NCBI GenBank assembly: GCA_045595365.1
Contig: JAZOAI010000035.1
Location: forward strand, 11,977-75,976
DNA: 64,000 nucleotides
Direction of reading: 5' to 3'
Origin: SIG480 sp045595365
GTDB lineage: Bacteria; Bacillota; Clostridia; Oscillospirales; JAAYXM01
How positions within the stretch are numbered: position 1 is the stretch's first letter; every line of letters begins with the position of its first letter. Both the position numbers and the translations under genes were made by a program. A model generated the notes under the pieces. The model had not been told where the DNA came from, ran no database searches, and saw only the letters and a list, made by a program, of their open reading frames with translations. Positions 7,912-17,554 of this stretch are shown one piece after another.

Positions 7912-10737
7912 ATGAACAAGAGTATTTTTATAAAAGGCGCAAGAGAACACAACCTCAAAAACATAGATGTCGAAATCCCGAGGGACAGCCTTGTCGTAGT
8001 CACAGGGCTCTCAGGCTCGGGCAAATCGAGCCTTGCCTTTGACACAATCTATGCCGAGGGGCAGCGCAGATATGTTGAGTCGCTCTCCTCATACGCAAGA
8101 ATGTTTCTCGGTCGTATGGACAAGCCCGACGTTGACTATATTGAAGGGCTCTCTCCCGCAATATCCATCGACCAGAAAACAACCTCGAAAAACCCGAGGT
8201 CAACCGTCGGAACGGTCACGGAGATATACGACTATCTCCGCCTTTTGTGGGCAAACATCGGAACTCCCCACTGCCCCGTATGCGGGAAGGTTATTGACCA
8301 GCAGACCACCGACCAGATTTGTGACCGCATCATGGCGCTTCCTGCAGGAACAAAATTTCAGGTGCTTGCGCCGGTTGTCCGCTCGCGCAAGGGTGAACAC
8401 GAAAAGGTTTTTGAAAGCGCAAAGCGCGCAGGCTATGTGCGTGCGCGCGTTGACGGAAGCGTTTACGATCTTTCCGAGGATATAAAGCTTGAAAAGAATA
8501 AAAAACACAATATCGAAATTATAATCGACCGCCTCGTCATAAAAGATGGGCTTGAAATGCGCCTTACTGACTCAATAGAGACGGCAACGAAGCTTTCAGG
8601 CGGGCTTTGCCTTATCGACGTTATCGGCGGTGAGGAACTTACCTTCTCACAGAACTACGCTTGCGATGACTGCGGCATAAGCATAGAAGAGCTTACCCCG
8701 CGAATGTTTTCTTTTAACAACCCCCACGGCGCATGCGCCGATTGTTCGGGTCTCGGAACTCTTTTAAGGGTTGACCCTGACCAGATTATTCCCGATAAGT
8801 CAAAGTCCATCCTCGGCGGCGCAATCCACGCTTCCGGCTGGGGAAACCCCATCCCCGGTTCTATCTCAAGAATGTATTATGACGGGCTTGCAAAGCACTA
8901 TAACTTTGACCTCAACCTTCCTGTGTCGGAAATTCCGGAGGAAGCTTATAATGCGCTGTTGTACGGAACGGGCGGCGAGAAAATCCCCCTGCATTACGAC
9001 AAGTCATACGGCAAGGGCGATTACACCCAGGCGTGGGAAGGGCTTGTTGCAAACCTTGAGCGGCGGTACCACGAAACTGCAAGCGAATATTCCAAGGCAG
9101 AAATCGAGGAGTGTATGATTCACACGCCCTGCAAAGCCTGCGGGGGAAAAAGGCTTCGCCGAGAGGCGCTCGCCGTCACGGTCGGCGGGATAAACATCTC
9201 GGAAATGTGCGATATGCCCGTAAATGACGCGCTTTCATTCATAAACGGTGTTGAGGAATCTCTCACGGAGCGCGAAAAGAAGATTGCCGCGCTTATTCTC
9301 CGCGAAATCCGCGAGAGACTCGGCTTTTTGCAGAGTGTCGGGCTTTCGTATCTCACACTCTCGCGAAGCGCGGGGACTCTTTCGGGCGGTGAAAGCCAGC
9401 GCATACGCCTCGCAACGCAAATCGGCTCATCTCTTATGGGCGTTCTCTATATTCTCGACGAGCCTTCAATAGGCCTTCACCAGCGCGATAACGAAAAGCT
9501 TCTCTCAACACTTAAGCGGCTTCGTGACCTCGGGAACACTCTCATTGTCGTTGAACACGACGAGGACACGATGAAAAACGCTGACTATGTAATTGACGTC
9601 GGCCCGGGCGCGGGAGTCCACGGTGGCGAAATCGTTGCCGCAGGCAAGCTTTCCGACATCATAGCCGAGGAGCGCTCAATAACCGGGCAATATCTCTCAG
9701 GGAAAAAGAAAATCCCCGTTCCTTCCGAGCGTCGGCGCGGAAACGGAAAGTTCATCGAAATAGTCGGTGCAAAGGAAAATAACCTTAAAAATATAAATGT
9801 GAAAATCCCGCTCGGGAAATTCACCTGCATAACCGGTGTTTCGGGTTCGGGCAAATCCTCGCTCACTAACGAAATCCTGTATAAACACCTCGCCGCAAAA
9901 TTAAACGGCGCAAAAACGCACCCCGGACAGTTTGACAAGTTCTCGGGAATTGAAAATCTCGACAAGATTATCGACATTGACCAGTCCCCCATCGGGCGAA
10001 CACCGCGCTCAAACCCTGCGACATACACCGGCGTTTTCAACGACATCCGCAACCTCTTTGCGATGAGCCCTGATGCAAAAATGCGCGGCTATTCAAGCGG
10101 CCGCTTTTCCTTCAACGTTCGCGGCGGCAGATGCGAGGCGTGCTCGGGCGACGGTGTCAATAAGATAGAAATGCATTTTCTCCCGGATGTATACGTCACT
10201 TGTGACGTGTGCCACGGAAAGCGCTATAACCGAGAAACACTCGAGGTCAAATACAAGGGCAAGAACATCGCAGATGTTCTTGATATGACCTGTGAGGAGG
10301 CCTATGAGTTTTTCAAGCATATTCCGAAAATTGCGAAAAGGATAGAGACGTTAAACGACGTCGGCCTCGGATATATAAAGCTCGGTCAGGCATCAACCAC
10401 ACTCTCGGGCGGCGAGGCGCAGCGCGTCAAGCTTGCAACGGAGCTGTCAAAAAAGAGCACGGGCAAAACGATATATATTCTCGATGAACCGACAACAGGT
10501 CTCCACGTTGCCGACGTTCACAAGCTTGTTGATATGCTTGCGCGGCTGACTGACGCCGGAAACACAGTTGTCGTAATTGAACACAACTTGGATGTTATAA
10601 AGTGTGCCGACCACATAATCGACCTCGGCCCCGAAGGCGGCAGCGGCGGCGGAGAAATCGTCTGCGAGGGAACGCCCGAGGAAGTAGCAAAATGCGAAGC
10701 TTCTCATACTGGAAGGTATCTCAAAACCGTTCTGTAA
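7912..10737 (+). CDS. uvrA: Excinuclease ABC subunit A
   Basis: 941-aa damage-recognition ATPase, full length for the family. It has two ABC modules. The first has Walker A GLSGSGKSS near residue 33 and signature LSGGESQRIRLA near 490; the second has GVSGSGKSS near 643 and LSGGEAQRVKLA near 830. Three Cys-rich zinc modules are visible (CPVCGK ... , CDDCG ... CADC, and CEAC ... CDVCHGKRYN). It acts as a dimer that loads UvrB on lesions and is co-transcribed with uvrB. A T-tract/A-tract palindrome (TTTTTTGCAAAAAA, 10741-10754) follows the stop codon. Confidence 0.97.
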   Translation: MNKSIFIKGAREHNLKNIDVEIPRDSLVVVTGLSGSGKSSLAFDTIYAEGQRRYVESLSSYARMFLGRMDKPDVDYIEGLSPAISIDQKTTSKNPRSTVGTVTEIYDYLRLLWANIGTPHCPVCGKVIDQQTTDQICDRIMALPAGTKFQVLAPVVRSRKGEHEKVFESAKRAGYVRARVDGSVYDLSEDIKLEKNKKHNIEIIIDRLVIKDGLEMRLTDSIETATKLSGGLCLIDVIGGEELTFSQNYACDDCGISIEELTPRMFSFNNPHGACADCSGLGTLLRVDPDQIIPDKSKSILGGAIHASGWGNPIPGSISRMYYDGLAKHYNFDLNLPVSEIPEEAYNALLYGTGGEKIPLHYDKSYGKGDYTQAWEGLVANLERRYHETASEYSKAEIEECMIHTPCKACGGKRLRREALAVTVGGINISEMCDMPVNDALSFINGVEESLTEREKKIAALILREIRERLGFLQSVGLSYLTLSRSAGTLSGGESQRIRLATQIGSSLMGVLYILDEPSIGLHQRDNEKLLSTLKRLRDLGNTLIVVEHDEDTMKNADYVIDVGPGAGVHGGEIVAAGKLSDIIAEERSITGQYLSGKKKIPVPSERRRGNGKFIEIVGAKENNLKNINVKIPLGKFTCITGVSGSGKSSLTNEILYKHLAAKLNGAKTHPGQFDKFSGIENLDKIIDIDQSPIGRTPRSNPATYTGVFNDIRNLFAMSPDAKMRGYSSGRFSFNVRGGRCEACSGDGVNKIEMHFLPDVYVTCDVCHGKRYNRETLEVKYKGKNIADVLDMTCEEAYEFFKHIPKIAKRIETLNDVGLGYIKLGQASTTLSGGEAQRVKLATELSKKSTGKTIYILDEPTTGLHVADVHKLVDMLARLTDAGNTVVVIEHNLDVIKCADHIIDLGPEGGSGGGEIVCEGTPEEVAKCEASHTGRYLKTVL

Positions 10738-10804
10738 AAGTTTTTTGCAAAAAAAGAGGAAATTCGGTCGTTTGTGAGTATATTACTTATATAAGGGGTG
10801 ATAC

Positions 10805-11812
10805 GTGATGAATATAAGGCAGATTGAAGAGCAAAAAGAAGCCCGCGAGCTTTCGGAGTTTGCTTGTCTTTCGTCTGAAAGCCTCGGCAGAGCAAGAATG
10901 GAGAGCGAATGCGAAGTCCGCACCTGCTTCATGCGCGACCGCGACAGGATTATTCATTCAAAGTCATTCAGGCGCTTAAAACATAAAACCCAGGTTTTCA
11001 TATCGCCCGAGGGCGACCATTACCGCACGCGCCTCACTCACACCCTTGAGGTTTCAGGAATCGCGAGGACTATCGCCCGCGCACTTTCTCTCAACGAGGG
11101 TCTCTGCGAAGCAATCGCCATGGGCCATGACCTCGGCCACACTCCCTTCGGCCACGGCGGAGAGCGCGAACTTGCCGCTCTGACTGACGGCGCCTTCCGG
11201 CACAATCTCCAGAGTGTCCGCGTTGCTGAGAAAATTGAACATCAGGGAAAGGGCTTAAACCTCACGCGCGAAGTGCTTGACGGCATAGCTTGCCACAGCG
11301 GAGACTTAAGAGCAAAAACGCTTGAGGGGAGAGTTGTCGCCCTTGCCGACAGAATTGCATATATAAACCACGATATTGACGATGCCTGCCGCGCGGATCT
11401 CTTGCAGGAAAGCGACATTCCCCGGGAGTTTACGGGCATTCTGGGCAATCGCCCGAGTGAGAGAATAAACACTCTTGTTATGGACACAATCAAAGAGAGC
11501 CTCGGCCGTGACGAAATCAGAATGTCAGAGGATGTCAAAGGCGCGATGATGGGGCTTCGCAAGTTTATGTTCGAACGCGTTTACAGAGCTGACTTTGCCC
11601 TGCGACAGGAAGAAAAGGTCCGCGACGTTATCGGAAGGCTTTTTGAGTATTATATAAGCGACATTGACCGCCTCCCGGAGGAATACAGCAAAATCGCGGA
11701 GGAGGACGGAGAAATTACGGCAGTCTGTGATTTTATAGCGTGTATGTCAGACCGCTACGCACTCAATACATACAGCGAAATTTTTCTCCCTATTTCCTGG
11801 GGGCATATTTAA
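10805..11812 (+). CDS. dGTP triphosphohydrolase-like HD protein
   Basis: 335 aa. HD-domain metal ligands are visible: His in RLTHTLEVSGIA, the HD pair in AIAMGHDLGHTPFGHGGE (residues about 100-117) and the later Asp in YINHDIDDA. The N-terminal RDRDRIIHSKSFRRLKHKTQVF block is typical of bacterial dGTPase-like proteins (YpgQ/Dgt type 2) that hydrolyse dNTPs to nucleoside and tripolyphosphate. The start is either GTG at 10805 or the adjacent in-frame ATG at 10808; both fit the AAGGGG site at 10793-10798. It is followed by dnaG-rpoD, as in many Clostridia, linking nucleotide pools and primer synthesis. Confidence 0.9.
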   Translation: MMNIRQIEEQKEARELSEFACLSSESLGRARMESECEVRTCFMRDRDRIIHSKSFRRLKHKTQVFISPEGDHYRTRLTHTLEVSGIARTIARALSLNEGLCEAIAMGHDLGHTPFGHGGERELAALTDGAFRHNLQSVRVAEKIEHQGKGLNLTREVLDGIACHSGDLRAKTLEGRVVALADRIAYINHDIDDACRADLLQESDIPREFTGILGNRPSERINTLVMDTIKESLGRDEIRMSEDVKGAMMGLRKFMFERVYRADFALRQEEKVRDVIGRLFEYYISDIDRLPEEYSKIAEEDGEITAVCDFIACMSDRYALNTYSEIFLPISWGHI

Positions 11813-11847
11813 CCGAAGGATAATTGAGATGAAAGGAAGTGAAAACG

Positions 11848-13593
11848 TTGGCTTTTCCCAGAGAATTTATGGACGAGCTTTTGGCAAGAAACGATATTGT
11901 ATCCGTAGTTTCAAGGTATGTAAACCTCAACCGACGCGGCTCGAATCACCTCGGGCTGTGCCCTTTCCATAACGAGAGAACGCCGTCGTTTTCTGTTTCA
12001 TCGGAAAAACAGTTTTTCCATTGTTTCGGCTGCGGGGCAGGCGGAGATGTCATTACCTTCGTTATGAAGATTGAAAACATTGACTTTTCGGAGGCAGTTG
12101 CAAAGCTCGCCGACTGGGCAGGGCTTCAGATTCCGGAATCCTCTTACGGCGCAGAAGAGAGGGGGAAACGGCGGCGCGCGTATGATGCCTGCCGGGATTC
12201 AGCAAAGTTTTTCTACGAAAAGCTGAAGTCCCCCGACGGCGAAAGAGCAAGGAGCTATCTCCTCGGGCGAGGGCTTTCCCCCGCAACAATAACGCGTTTT
12301 GGCCTCGGCTATTCCCCAGACGGGTGGGACGGGCTTCTTTCAGAGCTTACCTCGCGGGGATACACAAAATCCGAGCTTTTGGAAGCCGGGCTTGTGACTA
12401 CCGGAAAATCAGGAAAGATATATGACCGCTTCCGCGACCGCGCAATGTTCCCTATAATCGACATTCGGGGAACCGTCATCGGTTTTGGCGGAAGAATAAT
12501 GGGCGATGGAGAGCCTAAGTATTTAAACTCGCCCGAATCCGCAGTTTTTAACAAACGCAGAAATCTTTATGCGATGAACCTTGCCCGCAAGAGCGCGGCA
12601 GACTATTTCATCCTTGCTGAAGGATATATGGACGTTATCGCACTTCATCAGGCAGGCTTTGACAGCGCAGTCGCATCGCTCGGAACCTCGCTTACCGACG
12701 AGCAGGCGCAGCTTATGTCAAAATACAAAGGCAGGGTTATTATTTCCTATGACTCGGACAAGGCCGGGCGTGCAGCTTGCGAGCGCGCGATTGACATATT
12801 AAAGCGCGCGGGGCTTGATGTGAGAGTCCTTTCAATGGCCGGAGCAAAGGACCCTGACGAATACATCAAGAAGTTCGGAAAGGAAAGGTTTGCAGAGCTC
12901 ATTGATCGGGCGCTTCCCGCGGCTGAATACAGGCTTCTGTCCACAAAGCAAACCTATGATTTAAGTGATGACAAGCAGAGGGTTTTGTATATAAAAGAGG
13001 CGGTTTTGCAGCTTGCAAAGTTGGCGAGTGAGTTTGAGCGCGAGATATATGCCGGCCGGATTTCTAAGGAAACCGGCGTCACGCGCGATGCAATTTTAAA
13101 AGAAGCGGAGCGTGAAAGAAAAAAGCTCCTCCGCGAGAAAAAGAAGGAAGAGGAACGCAAAACACTCGACCCCGTAAGCGCAATTATGCCGAAGGACAAA
13201 ACGGCAAGATACAAAAACCCGCGCTCGGCGATTGCGGAAGAGGGGCTTCTGTCTCTTTGTGCATCCGATGCAAAGCTTTGCCTTGCCGCAACAGAAAAGG
13301 TCACCGGAAGTATGTTTTCATCAGAGCTTTTAGGGCGCGCCTTCGACATCATCTGCCGGGAGGCGCGGGAGGCAGGAAAGGAAGCTGATATGCACACCAT
13401 CTGCGAAAGCATGAGCGAGGATGAGGCTTCGCATATAGCCGCCGTTTTTGCGAGAAGGGGCGGTGTCGGGCGCGAGGCGCTCGGCGATTATATAGACATA
13501 ATCACTCAGGAGCATTTGAAAGGGAGCGGGAATGACGATGATGCCGCACTTTTAGCTGCTGCAGAATTCTACAAAAAAAAGAAGGGGATATAA
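11848..13593 (+). CDS. dnaG: DNA primase
   Basis: 581 aa. It makes RNA primers for replication. The N-terminal CHC2 zinc-binding domain is CPFHNERTPSF ... FHCFGCG (about residues 37-62). The TOPRIM core has the LAEGYMDVIALH glutamate motif (near 255) and YDSDKAG. The C-terminal third is the DnaB-interacting region with low complexity (KKLLREKKKEEERK). I prefer the TTG at 11848 over the GTG at 11839: it gives the family-typical start MAFPREFMDEL and is correctly spaced from AAAGGAAG (11832-11839), which would overlap the GTG. It is followed by rpoD after only 2 bp. Confidence 0.95.
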   Translation: MAFPREFMDELLARNDIVSVVSRYVNLNRRGSNHLGLCPFHNERTPSFSVSSEKQFFHCFGCGAGGDVITFVMKIENIDFSEAVAKLADWAGLQIPESSYGAEERGKRRRAYDACRDSAKFFYEKLKSPDGERARSYLLGRGLSPATITRFGLGYSPDGWDGLLSELTSRGYTKSELLEAGLVTTGKSGKIYDRFRDRAMFPIIDIRGTVIGFGGRIMGDGEPKYLNSPESAVFNKRRNLYAMNLARKSAADYFILAEGYMDVIALHQAGFDSAVASLGTSLTDEQAQLMSKYKGRVIISYDSDKAGRAACERAIDILKRAGLDVRVLSMAGAKDPDEYIKKFGKERFAELIDRALPAAEYRLLSTKQTYDLSDDKQRVLYIKEAVLQLAKLASEFEREIYAGRISKETGVTRDAILKEAERERKKLLREKKKEEERKTLDPVSAIMPKDKTARYKNPRSAIAEEGLLSLCASDAKLCLAATEKVTGSMFSSELLGRAFDIICREAREAGKEADMHTICESMSEDEASHIAAVFARRGGVGREALGDYIDIITQEHLKGSGNDDDAALLAAAEFYKKKKGI

Positions 13594-13595
13594 AA

Positions 13596-14750
13596 ATGGA
13601 AAACGAAAAGAAAGAAAGAAACATAACGATAGAGGAAAAAAAGCAAATTATCCGTGACCTTATCGAAACAGGAAAGAAAAAGGGCAAGCTCTCTCAGAAA
13701 GAGCTTTCTGCCGTTGCAGAAGAGCTTGAAATGAACTCTGACGAAATTGAAAAGCTTTACGATGCACTTGAAAATCACGGCATTGAGCTTCCTCTTGAGG
13801 AATTTATCGCAGAGCTCCCCCCGGAAGACGATTTTCTCGAGGATGCTCCCGAGGACCTCAGCGAAATCGAAGAAATCCCGGAGGAGGAGCTGGCTGACAG
13901 CGCATCTCTTCTCGAAGGGCTTTCGATAGATGACCATGTCCGCGTCTACCTCAAAGAAATCGGAAAGGTTGACCTCTTAACTCCTGAAGAAGAGGTTATG
14001 CTTGCAGATAAAATGGCGCAGGGCGATGAAATGGCAAAGGTTCGCCTTGCCGAAGCAAACCTCCGCCTTGTTGTTTCTATTGCAAAACGCTATGTCGGAC
14101 GCGGTATGCTCTTTTTGGACCTTATCCAGGAGGGGAACCTCGGCCTTATAAAGGCTGTTGAGAAATTTGACCACACAAAGGGCTATAAGTTCTCAACCTA
14201 TGCGACCTGGTGGATTCGCCAGGCGATCACCCGCGCAATTGCAGACCAGGCAAGAACTATCCGTATCCCCGTTCATATGGTAGAAACTATCAATAAAGTT
14301 ATCCGTGTTTCCCGCCAGCTTCTTCAGGAGCTCGGGCATGACCCGACACCGGAAGAAATCGCCGAGGAAATGCAGATTCCTGTTGCGCGAGTCCGCGAGA
14401 TTTTGAAAATCGCGCAGGAGCCCGTTTCTCTCGAAACTCCGATAGGCGAAGAGGAGGACTCTCACCTTGGCGACTTTATCCCCGCAGAAGATGCTCAGGA
14501 GCCTGCAGAAGCGGCGTCCTTTGCCCTCCTCCGCGAGCAGCTTGTTGAGGTTTTGAAAACTCTCACCCCGCGTGAAGAAAAGGTCTTAAGGCTTCGCTTC
14601 GGGATAGAAGACGGCAGAACACGCACTCTTGAAGAGGTCGGAAAGGAATTCAATGTTACCCGTGAGCGTATTCGCCAGATCGAAGCAAAGGCTTTGCGCA
14701 AGCTTCGCCACCCCAGCCGCTCAAAAATGCTTAAGGATTTTCTCAACTAG
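13596..14750 (+). CDS. rpoD: Primary sigma factor (sigma-A/sigma-70)
   Basis: 384 aa. It directs RNA polymerase to -35/-10 promoters such as those seen in this window. A short acidic N-terminus (region 1.1) precedes region 1.2 (DDHVRVYLKEIGKVDLLT), region 2 (DLIQEGNLGLIKAVEKFD and YKFSTYATWWIRQAITRAI, for core binding, melting and -10 recognition), region 3, and region 4 with the helix-turn-helix TLEEVGKEFNVTRERIRQIE. The length equals typical Bacillota SigA. The ATG lies 2 bp after the dnaG stop codon, the classic dnaG-rpoD macromolecular synthesis pairing. Confidence 0.97.
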   Translation: MENEKKERNITIEEKKQIIRDLIETGKKKGKLSQKELSAVAEELEMNSDEIEKLYDALENHGIELPLEEFIAELPPEDDFLEDAPEDLSEIEEIPEEELADSASLLEGLSIDDHVRVYLKEIGKVDLLTPEEEVMLADKMAQGDEMAKVRLAEANLRLVVSIAKRYVGRGMLFLDLIQEGNLGLIKAVEKFDHTKGYKFSTYATWWIRQAITRAIADQARTIRIPVHMVETINKVIRVSRQLLQELGHDPTPEEIAEEMQIPVARVREILKIAQEPVSLETPIGEEEDSHLGDFIPAEDAQEPAEAASFALLREQLVEVLKTLTPREEKVLRLRFGIEDGRTRTLEEVGKEFNVTRERIRQIEAKALRKLRHPSRSKMLKDFLN

Positions 14751-14767
14751 GAAGGTGCAATTTTACT

Positions 14768-15577
14768 TTGAAGATTATAGACTCACACGCACACATATTC
14801 CCGCAGAAAATTTCGCAGAAGGCGAGCCGTGCCATCGGAGACTTTTATAACATCAGAATGCATCACGACGGAATGGCGCACATCTTAAGCGAGCTATCGC
14901 TTGATGCGGGAATTTCAAAAACGCTTGTCTGCTCTACTGCGACTACCCCGCATCAGGTAGAGGCGATAAACGACTTTATATTCAAAAAATGCAAGCAATA
15001 TAAAAACTTTCTCGGGATTGCAACGCTTCATCAGGATATGGAAAACCCCGAGGCTGAGATTTTGAGAATTGAGAAGCTCGGACTTTCCGGAATAAAGCTT
15101 CATCCTGATTTTCAGAAATTCAGGATTGACGATGAAAAGATGTTCCCTACATACGCATTGCTTGAAAAAAAGAAGCTCCCCATTCTCTTTCATATGGGGG
15201 ATAAGAGATATGACTTTTCCGGCCCGCGCCGGCTTATCAACGTTATGGAGCGCTTCCCTGACCTCATATGCATCGCCGCGCATTTCGGCGGTTATTCCGA
15301 GTGGGACGAGGCTGAGCATTATCCCAAAAGCCCGAATCTCTTCTTTGACACCTCAAGCTCTCTTGATGTTCTGTCCCCGAAGAACGCTCTCGCGCTTATC
15401 GCGAAATACGGTGTCGACCAGTTTATGTTCGGAACAGACTTTCCCATGTGGACACCGAAAGAAGAGATTTCAAAAGTTCTTTCACTCGGGCTTTCGGACG
15501 AGGACAATAAAAAGATTTTTTCCGAAAACTTCGAAAGGCTTTTCGGCCTGACTGATAAAACGGAGGGGGAACAATAA
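14768..15577 (+). CDS. Amidohydrolase-family metal-dependent hydrolase (COG2159-like)
   Basis: 269-aa TIM-barrel hydrolase. It starts at a TTG with MKIIDSHAHIFP, giving the HxH metal motif. Further family landmarks are GIKLHPDFQ (near residue 97), FHMGDKR, AAHFGGYSEWDEAE and the C-terminal Asp in MFGTDFPMW. This pattern fits the decarboxylase/hydrolase branch of amidohydrolases; the substrate is unknown. The GGAAGG ribosome site overlaps the rpoD stop codon, and the stop codon shares a base with the next gene (TAATG), so it is translationally coupled to the methyltransferase. Confidence 0.8.
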   Translation: MKIIDSHAHIFPQKISQKASRAIGDFYNIRMHHDGMAHILSELSLDAGISKTLVCSTATTPHQVEAINDFIFKKCKQYKNFLGIATLHQDMENPEAEILRIEKLGLSGIKLHPDFQKFRIDDEKMFPTYALLEKKKLPILFHMGDKRYDFSGPRRLINVMERFPDLICIAAHFGGYSEWDEAEHYPKSPNLFFDTSSSLDVLSPKNALALIAKYGVDQFMFGTDFPMWTPKEEISKVLSLGLSDEDNKKIFSENFERLFGLTDKTEGEQ

Positions 15578-16770
15578 TGAAGCTTACTTTCCCGATTGTT
15601 CTTGACGGCGCGACAGGCTCTGAGCTTATGAAGCGTGGTCTTCCCCCAGGGGTGTGCCAGGAAAAATGGATAACGGAAACCCCCGAGCCGTTGATGGAGC
15701 TTCAACGCGAATACGAAGCGGCAGGAAGCCGCCTTGTTCTCGCCCCCACCTTCGGAGCGATTTCGCACAAGCTCGCGCACTACGGCCTTGAGAGCGAGGC
15801 TTTTGAAATAAACCGTGCGCTCGTAGATGTTTCAAAGCGCGCAGTCTCCGACAATGTCCTTGTCGCGGCCGATGTTTCGCCGACAGGGCTTTTCCCCGCG
15901 CCTTATGGCGGCGAAACCATGGAAAGCCTTGTTAAAAAATACTCGGCTCAGCTTTCGGCACACTCTGCGGCAGATGTTGTTGTTTCGGAGACGAATATGT
16001 CCATCGCCGATGCGCGCGCTGCGGTAATTGCCGCAAAAAGGTTGTATGACAAGCCGATTCTTGTTACGTTTACGGTGGATGAATCCGGCAGAACCATGAT
16101 GGGCGCAACTGCAGAGGCGGCACTTGTAATCTTCCGCGCGCTCGGAGTCTCGGCATTTGGATTCAACTGTGGCTCGGGTCCTGCCGAAATGCTTTCCGTA
16201 ATCGAATCGCTTTCCGATATTCGCGGAAACCTTCCGCTTATCGCAAAGCCAAACGCGGGGCTTCCGCAGATGGTAGACGGCAAAGAAACCTACACTATGT
16301 CGCCCGAGGAGCTTGCTTCATATGCGGAACGCTTTGCAAAAGCGGGCGTTCGGGCGTTCGGCGGCTGCTGTGGGACATCGCCTGAACACATCCGCGCACT
16401 TTCCGAAGCAGTGTCATTCCTTTCGTTTGACATCGAAGGTGAAGCTGCACCCGAACATCTCGCAACAGAGCGGGTAATTCTCCCCGTTTCGGAGATTTCT
16501 CTCAGTGACGAAATCGCCTGCTCGGAATTTCTTATGGACGACCTTATGGACTGCTTTGACAAATGCCCGCTTATAAGAATTTCATCGAATGACGACATCT
16601 CAATTTTTGAAGAAAATCAGCATGCAGCAGCGCTTCCCATCTGCATCGTGTGTGACGATGCGCATCTTCTCTCCCGCGCGCTTGTTTCCTATAACGGCCG
16701 CGCAGGTGTCAAAACCTCCTGCAAAGAAGCTCTGAGCATTGCCGAATTCTTCGGTGCCTATATTCTTTAA
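15577..16770 (+). CDS. Homocysteine S-methyltransferase-type protein (MetH N-domain family)
   Basis: 397 aa. Residues 1-280 form the homocysteine-binding barrel: LDGATGSELMKRGLPPG at the start, the zinc Cys in FGFNCGSGP (near 211) and the paired zinc cysteines in FGGCCGTSPEHI (near 263). The remaining 110 residues are a variable tail and do not resemble a cobalamin or folate domain. Such stand-alone modules transfer a methyl group to homocysteine from a donor or separate corrinoid protein; the donor here is unknown. The start overlaps the amidohydrolase stop and tatD follows after 12 bp. Confidence 0.82.
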   Translation: MKLTFPIVLDGATGSELMKRGLPPGVCQEKWITETPEPLMELQREYEAAGSRLVLAPTFGAISHKLAHYGLESEAFEINRALVDVSKRAVSDNVLVAADVSPTGLFPAPYGGETMESLVKKYSAQLSAHSAADVVVSETNMSIADARAAVIAAKRLYDKPILVTFTVDESGRTMMGATAEAALVIFRALGVSAFGFNCGSGPAEMLSVIESLSDIRGNLPLIAKPNAGLPQMVDGKETYTMSPEELASYAERFAKAGVRAFGGCCGTSPEHIRALSEAVSFLSFDIEGEAAPEHLATERVILPVSEISLSDEIACSEFLMDDLMDCFDKCPLIRISSNDDISIFEENQHAAALPICIVCDDAHLLSRALVSYNGRAGVKTSCKEALSIAEFFGAYIL

Positions 16771-16782
16771 GGGGTGTGAGAT

Positions 16783-17544
16783 ATGTATTTTGATACACAC
16801 GCACACCTTGACGACAAGGCATTTGACAACGACAGAGAGGAGCTTATTGCCTCTTTTAAAAAGGCAGGGGTCACCCGCGTTTTAAATGCGGCATGCAGCC
16901 TCTCCTCATCAATGAAAACGGCAGAGCTTTGCGAAAAATACAGCTTTATCTATGGCGCCTGCGGGCTTCATCCCGATGCCGCCGAGAGCTTTGATTCCGA
17001 CACTCTCTTGGCTCTTTCCTCTCTCGCAAAGCGCAAAAGAATCTGCGCTATCGGTGAAACGGGGCTTGACTATTATTACGACGATGTTCCGCGCGAGAAA
17101 CAGAAAATCGCATTTGAGGCTCAGGCTTCTCTTGCCTACGAGCTTCATATGCCGGTTATTGTCCACGACAGAGAAGCGCATCTTGACTGCCTTGAAATTT
17201 TAAAGAAATTCCCGGGAATCCGGGCAGTTTATCATTGTTTTTCGGGCAGCGTTGAATACGCAAAAGAGCTTGTGAAGCTCGGTTTTTATATGTCCTTCGG
17301 CGGCGCGGTCACCTTTAAGAACGCAAAAACCGCTCCCGAAGTGTTAAAAAGCATCCCGCATGAGCGCGTGATGCTTGAAACTGATTGCCCGTATATGGCG
17401 CCTGTTCCGTATCGCGGAAAAAGAAACCACCCCGGGCTTGTTCCTCACGTTGCGGCGAAAATTGCCGAGCTTTGGGAAACTTCCGCTGAGGCGGTCGGGG
17501 AAATCACAACGAAAAATGCATTGACTTTTTTTGAAATCGACTAA
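16783..17544 (+). CDS. tatD: TatD-family metal-dependent deoxyribonuclease
   Basis: 253 aa, normal length. Metal ligands are visible in order: YFDTHAHLDD (HxH, residues 2-11), the glutamate in CAIGETGLDYYYD (near 88), PVIVHDREAH (near 125), VYHCFSGSVE (near 151) and LETDCPYMAP (near 199). TatD proteins are cytoplasmic 3'-5' exonucleases linked to DNA repair and quality control. The ATG follows AAGGGGTG. It lies in the same run as the amidohydrolase and methyltransferase genes. Confidence 0.93.
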   Translation: MYFDTHAHLDDKAFDNDREELIASFKKAGVTRVLNAACSLSSSMKTAELCEKYSFIYGACGLHPDAAESFDSDTLLALSSLAKRKRICAIGETGLDYYYDDVPREKQKIAFEAQASLAYELHMPVIVHDREAHLDCLEILKKFPGIRAVYHCFSGSVEYAKELVKLGFYMSFGGAVTFKNAKTAPEVLKSIPHERVMLETDCPYMAPVPYRGKRNHPGLVPHVAAKIAELWETSAEAVGEITTKNALTFFEID

Positions 17545-17554
17545 AGGAGAAGCT

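Noticed and set aside
10750..10800. Promoter for the dGTPase-like gene
   Set aside because: TATATT and TATATA -10-like sequences exist, but no -35 at correct spacing could be assigned.
15577..16770. Full methionine synthase MetH
   Set aside because: Only the homocysteine-binding domain is present; folate, cobalamin and reactivation domains are absent.
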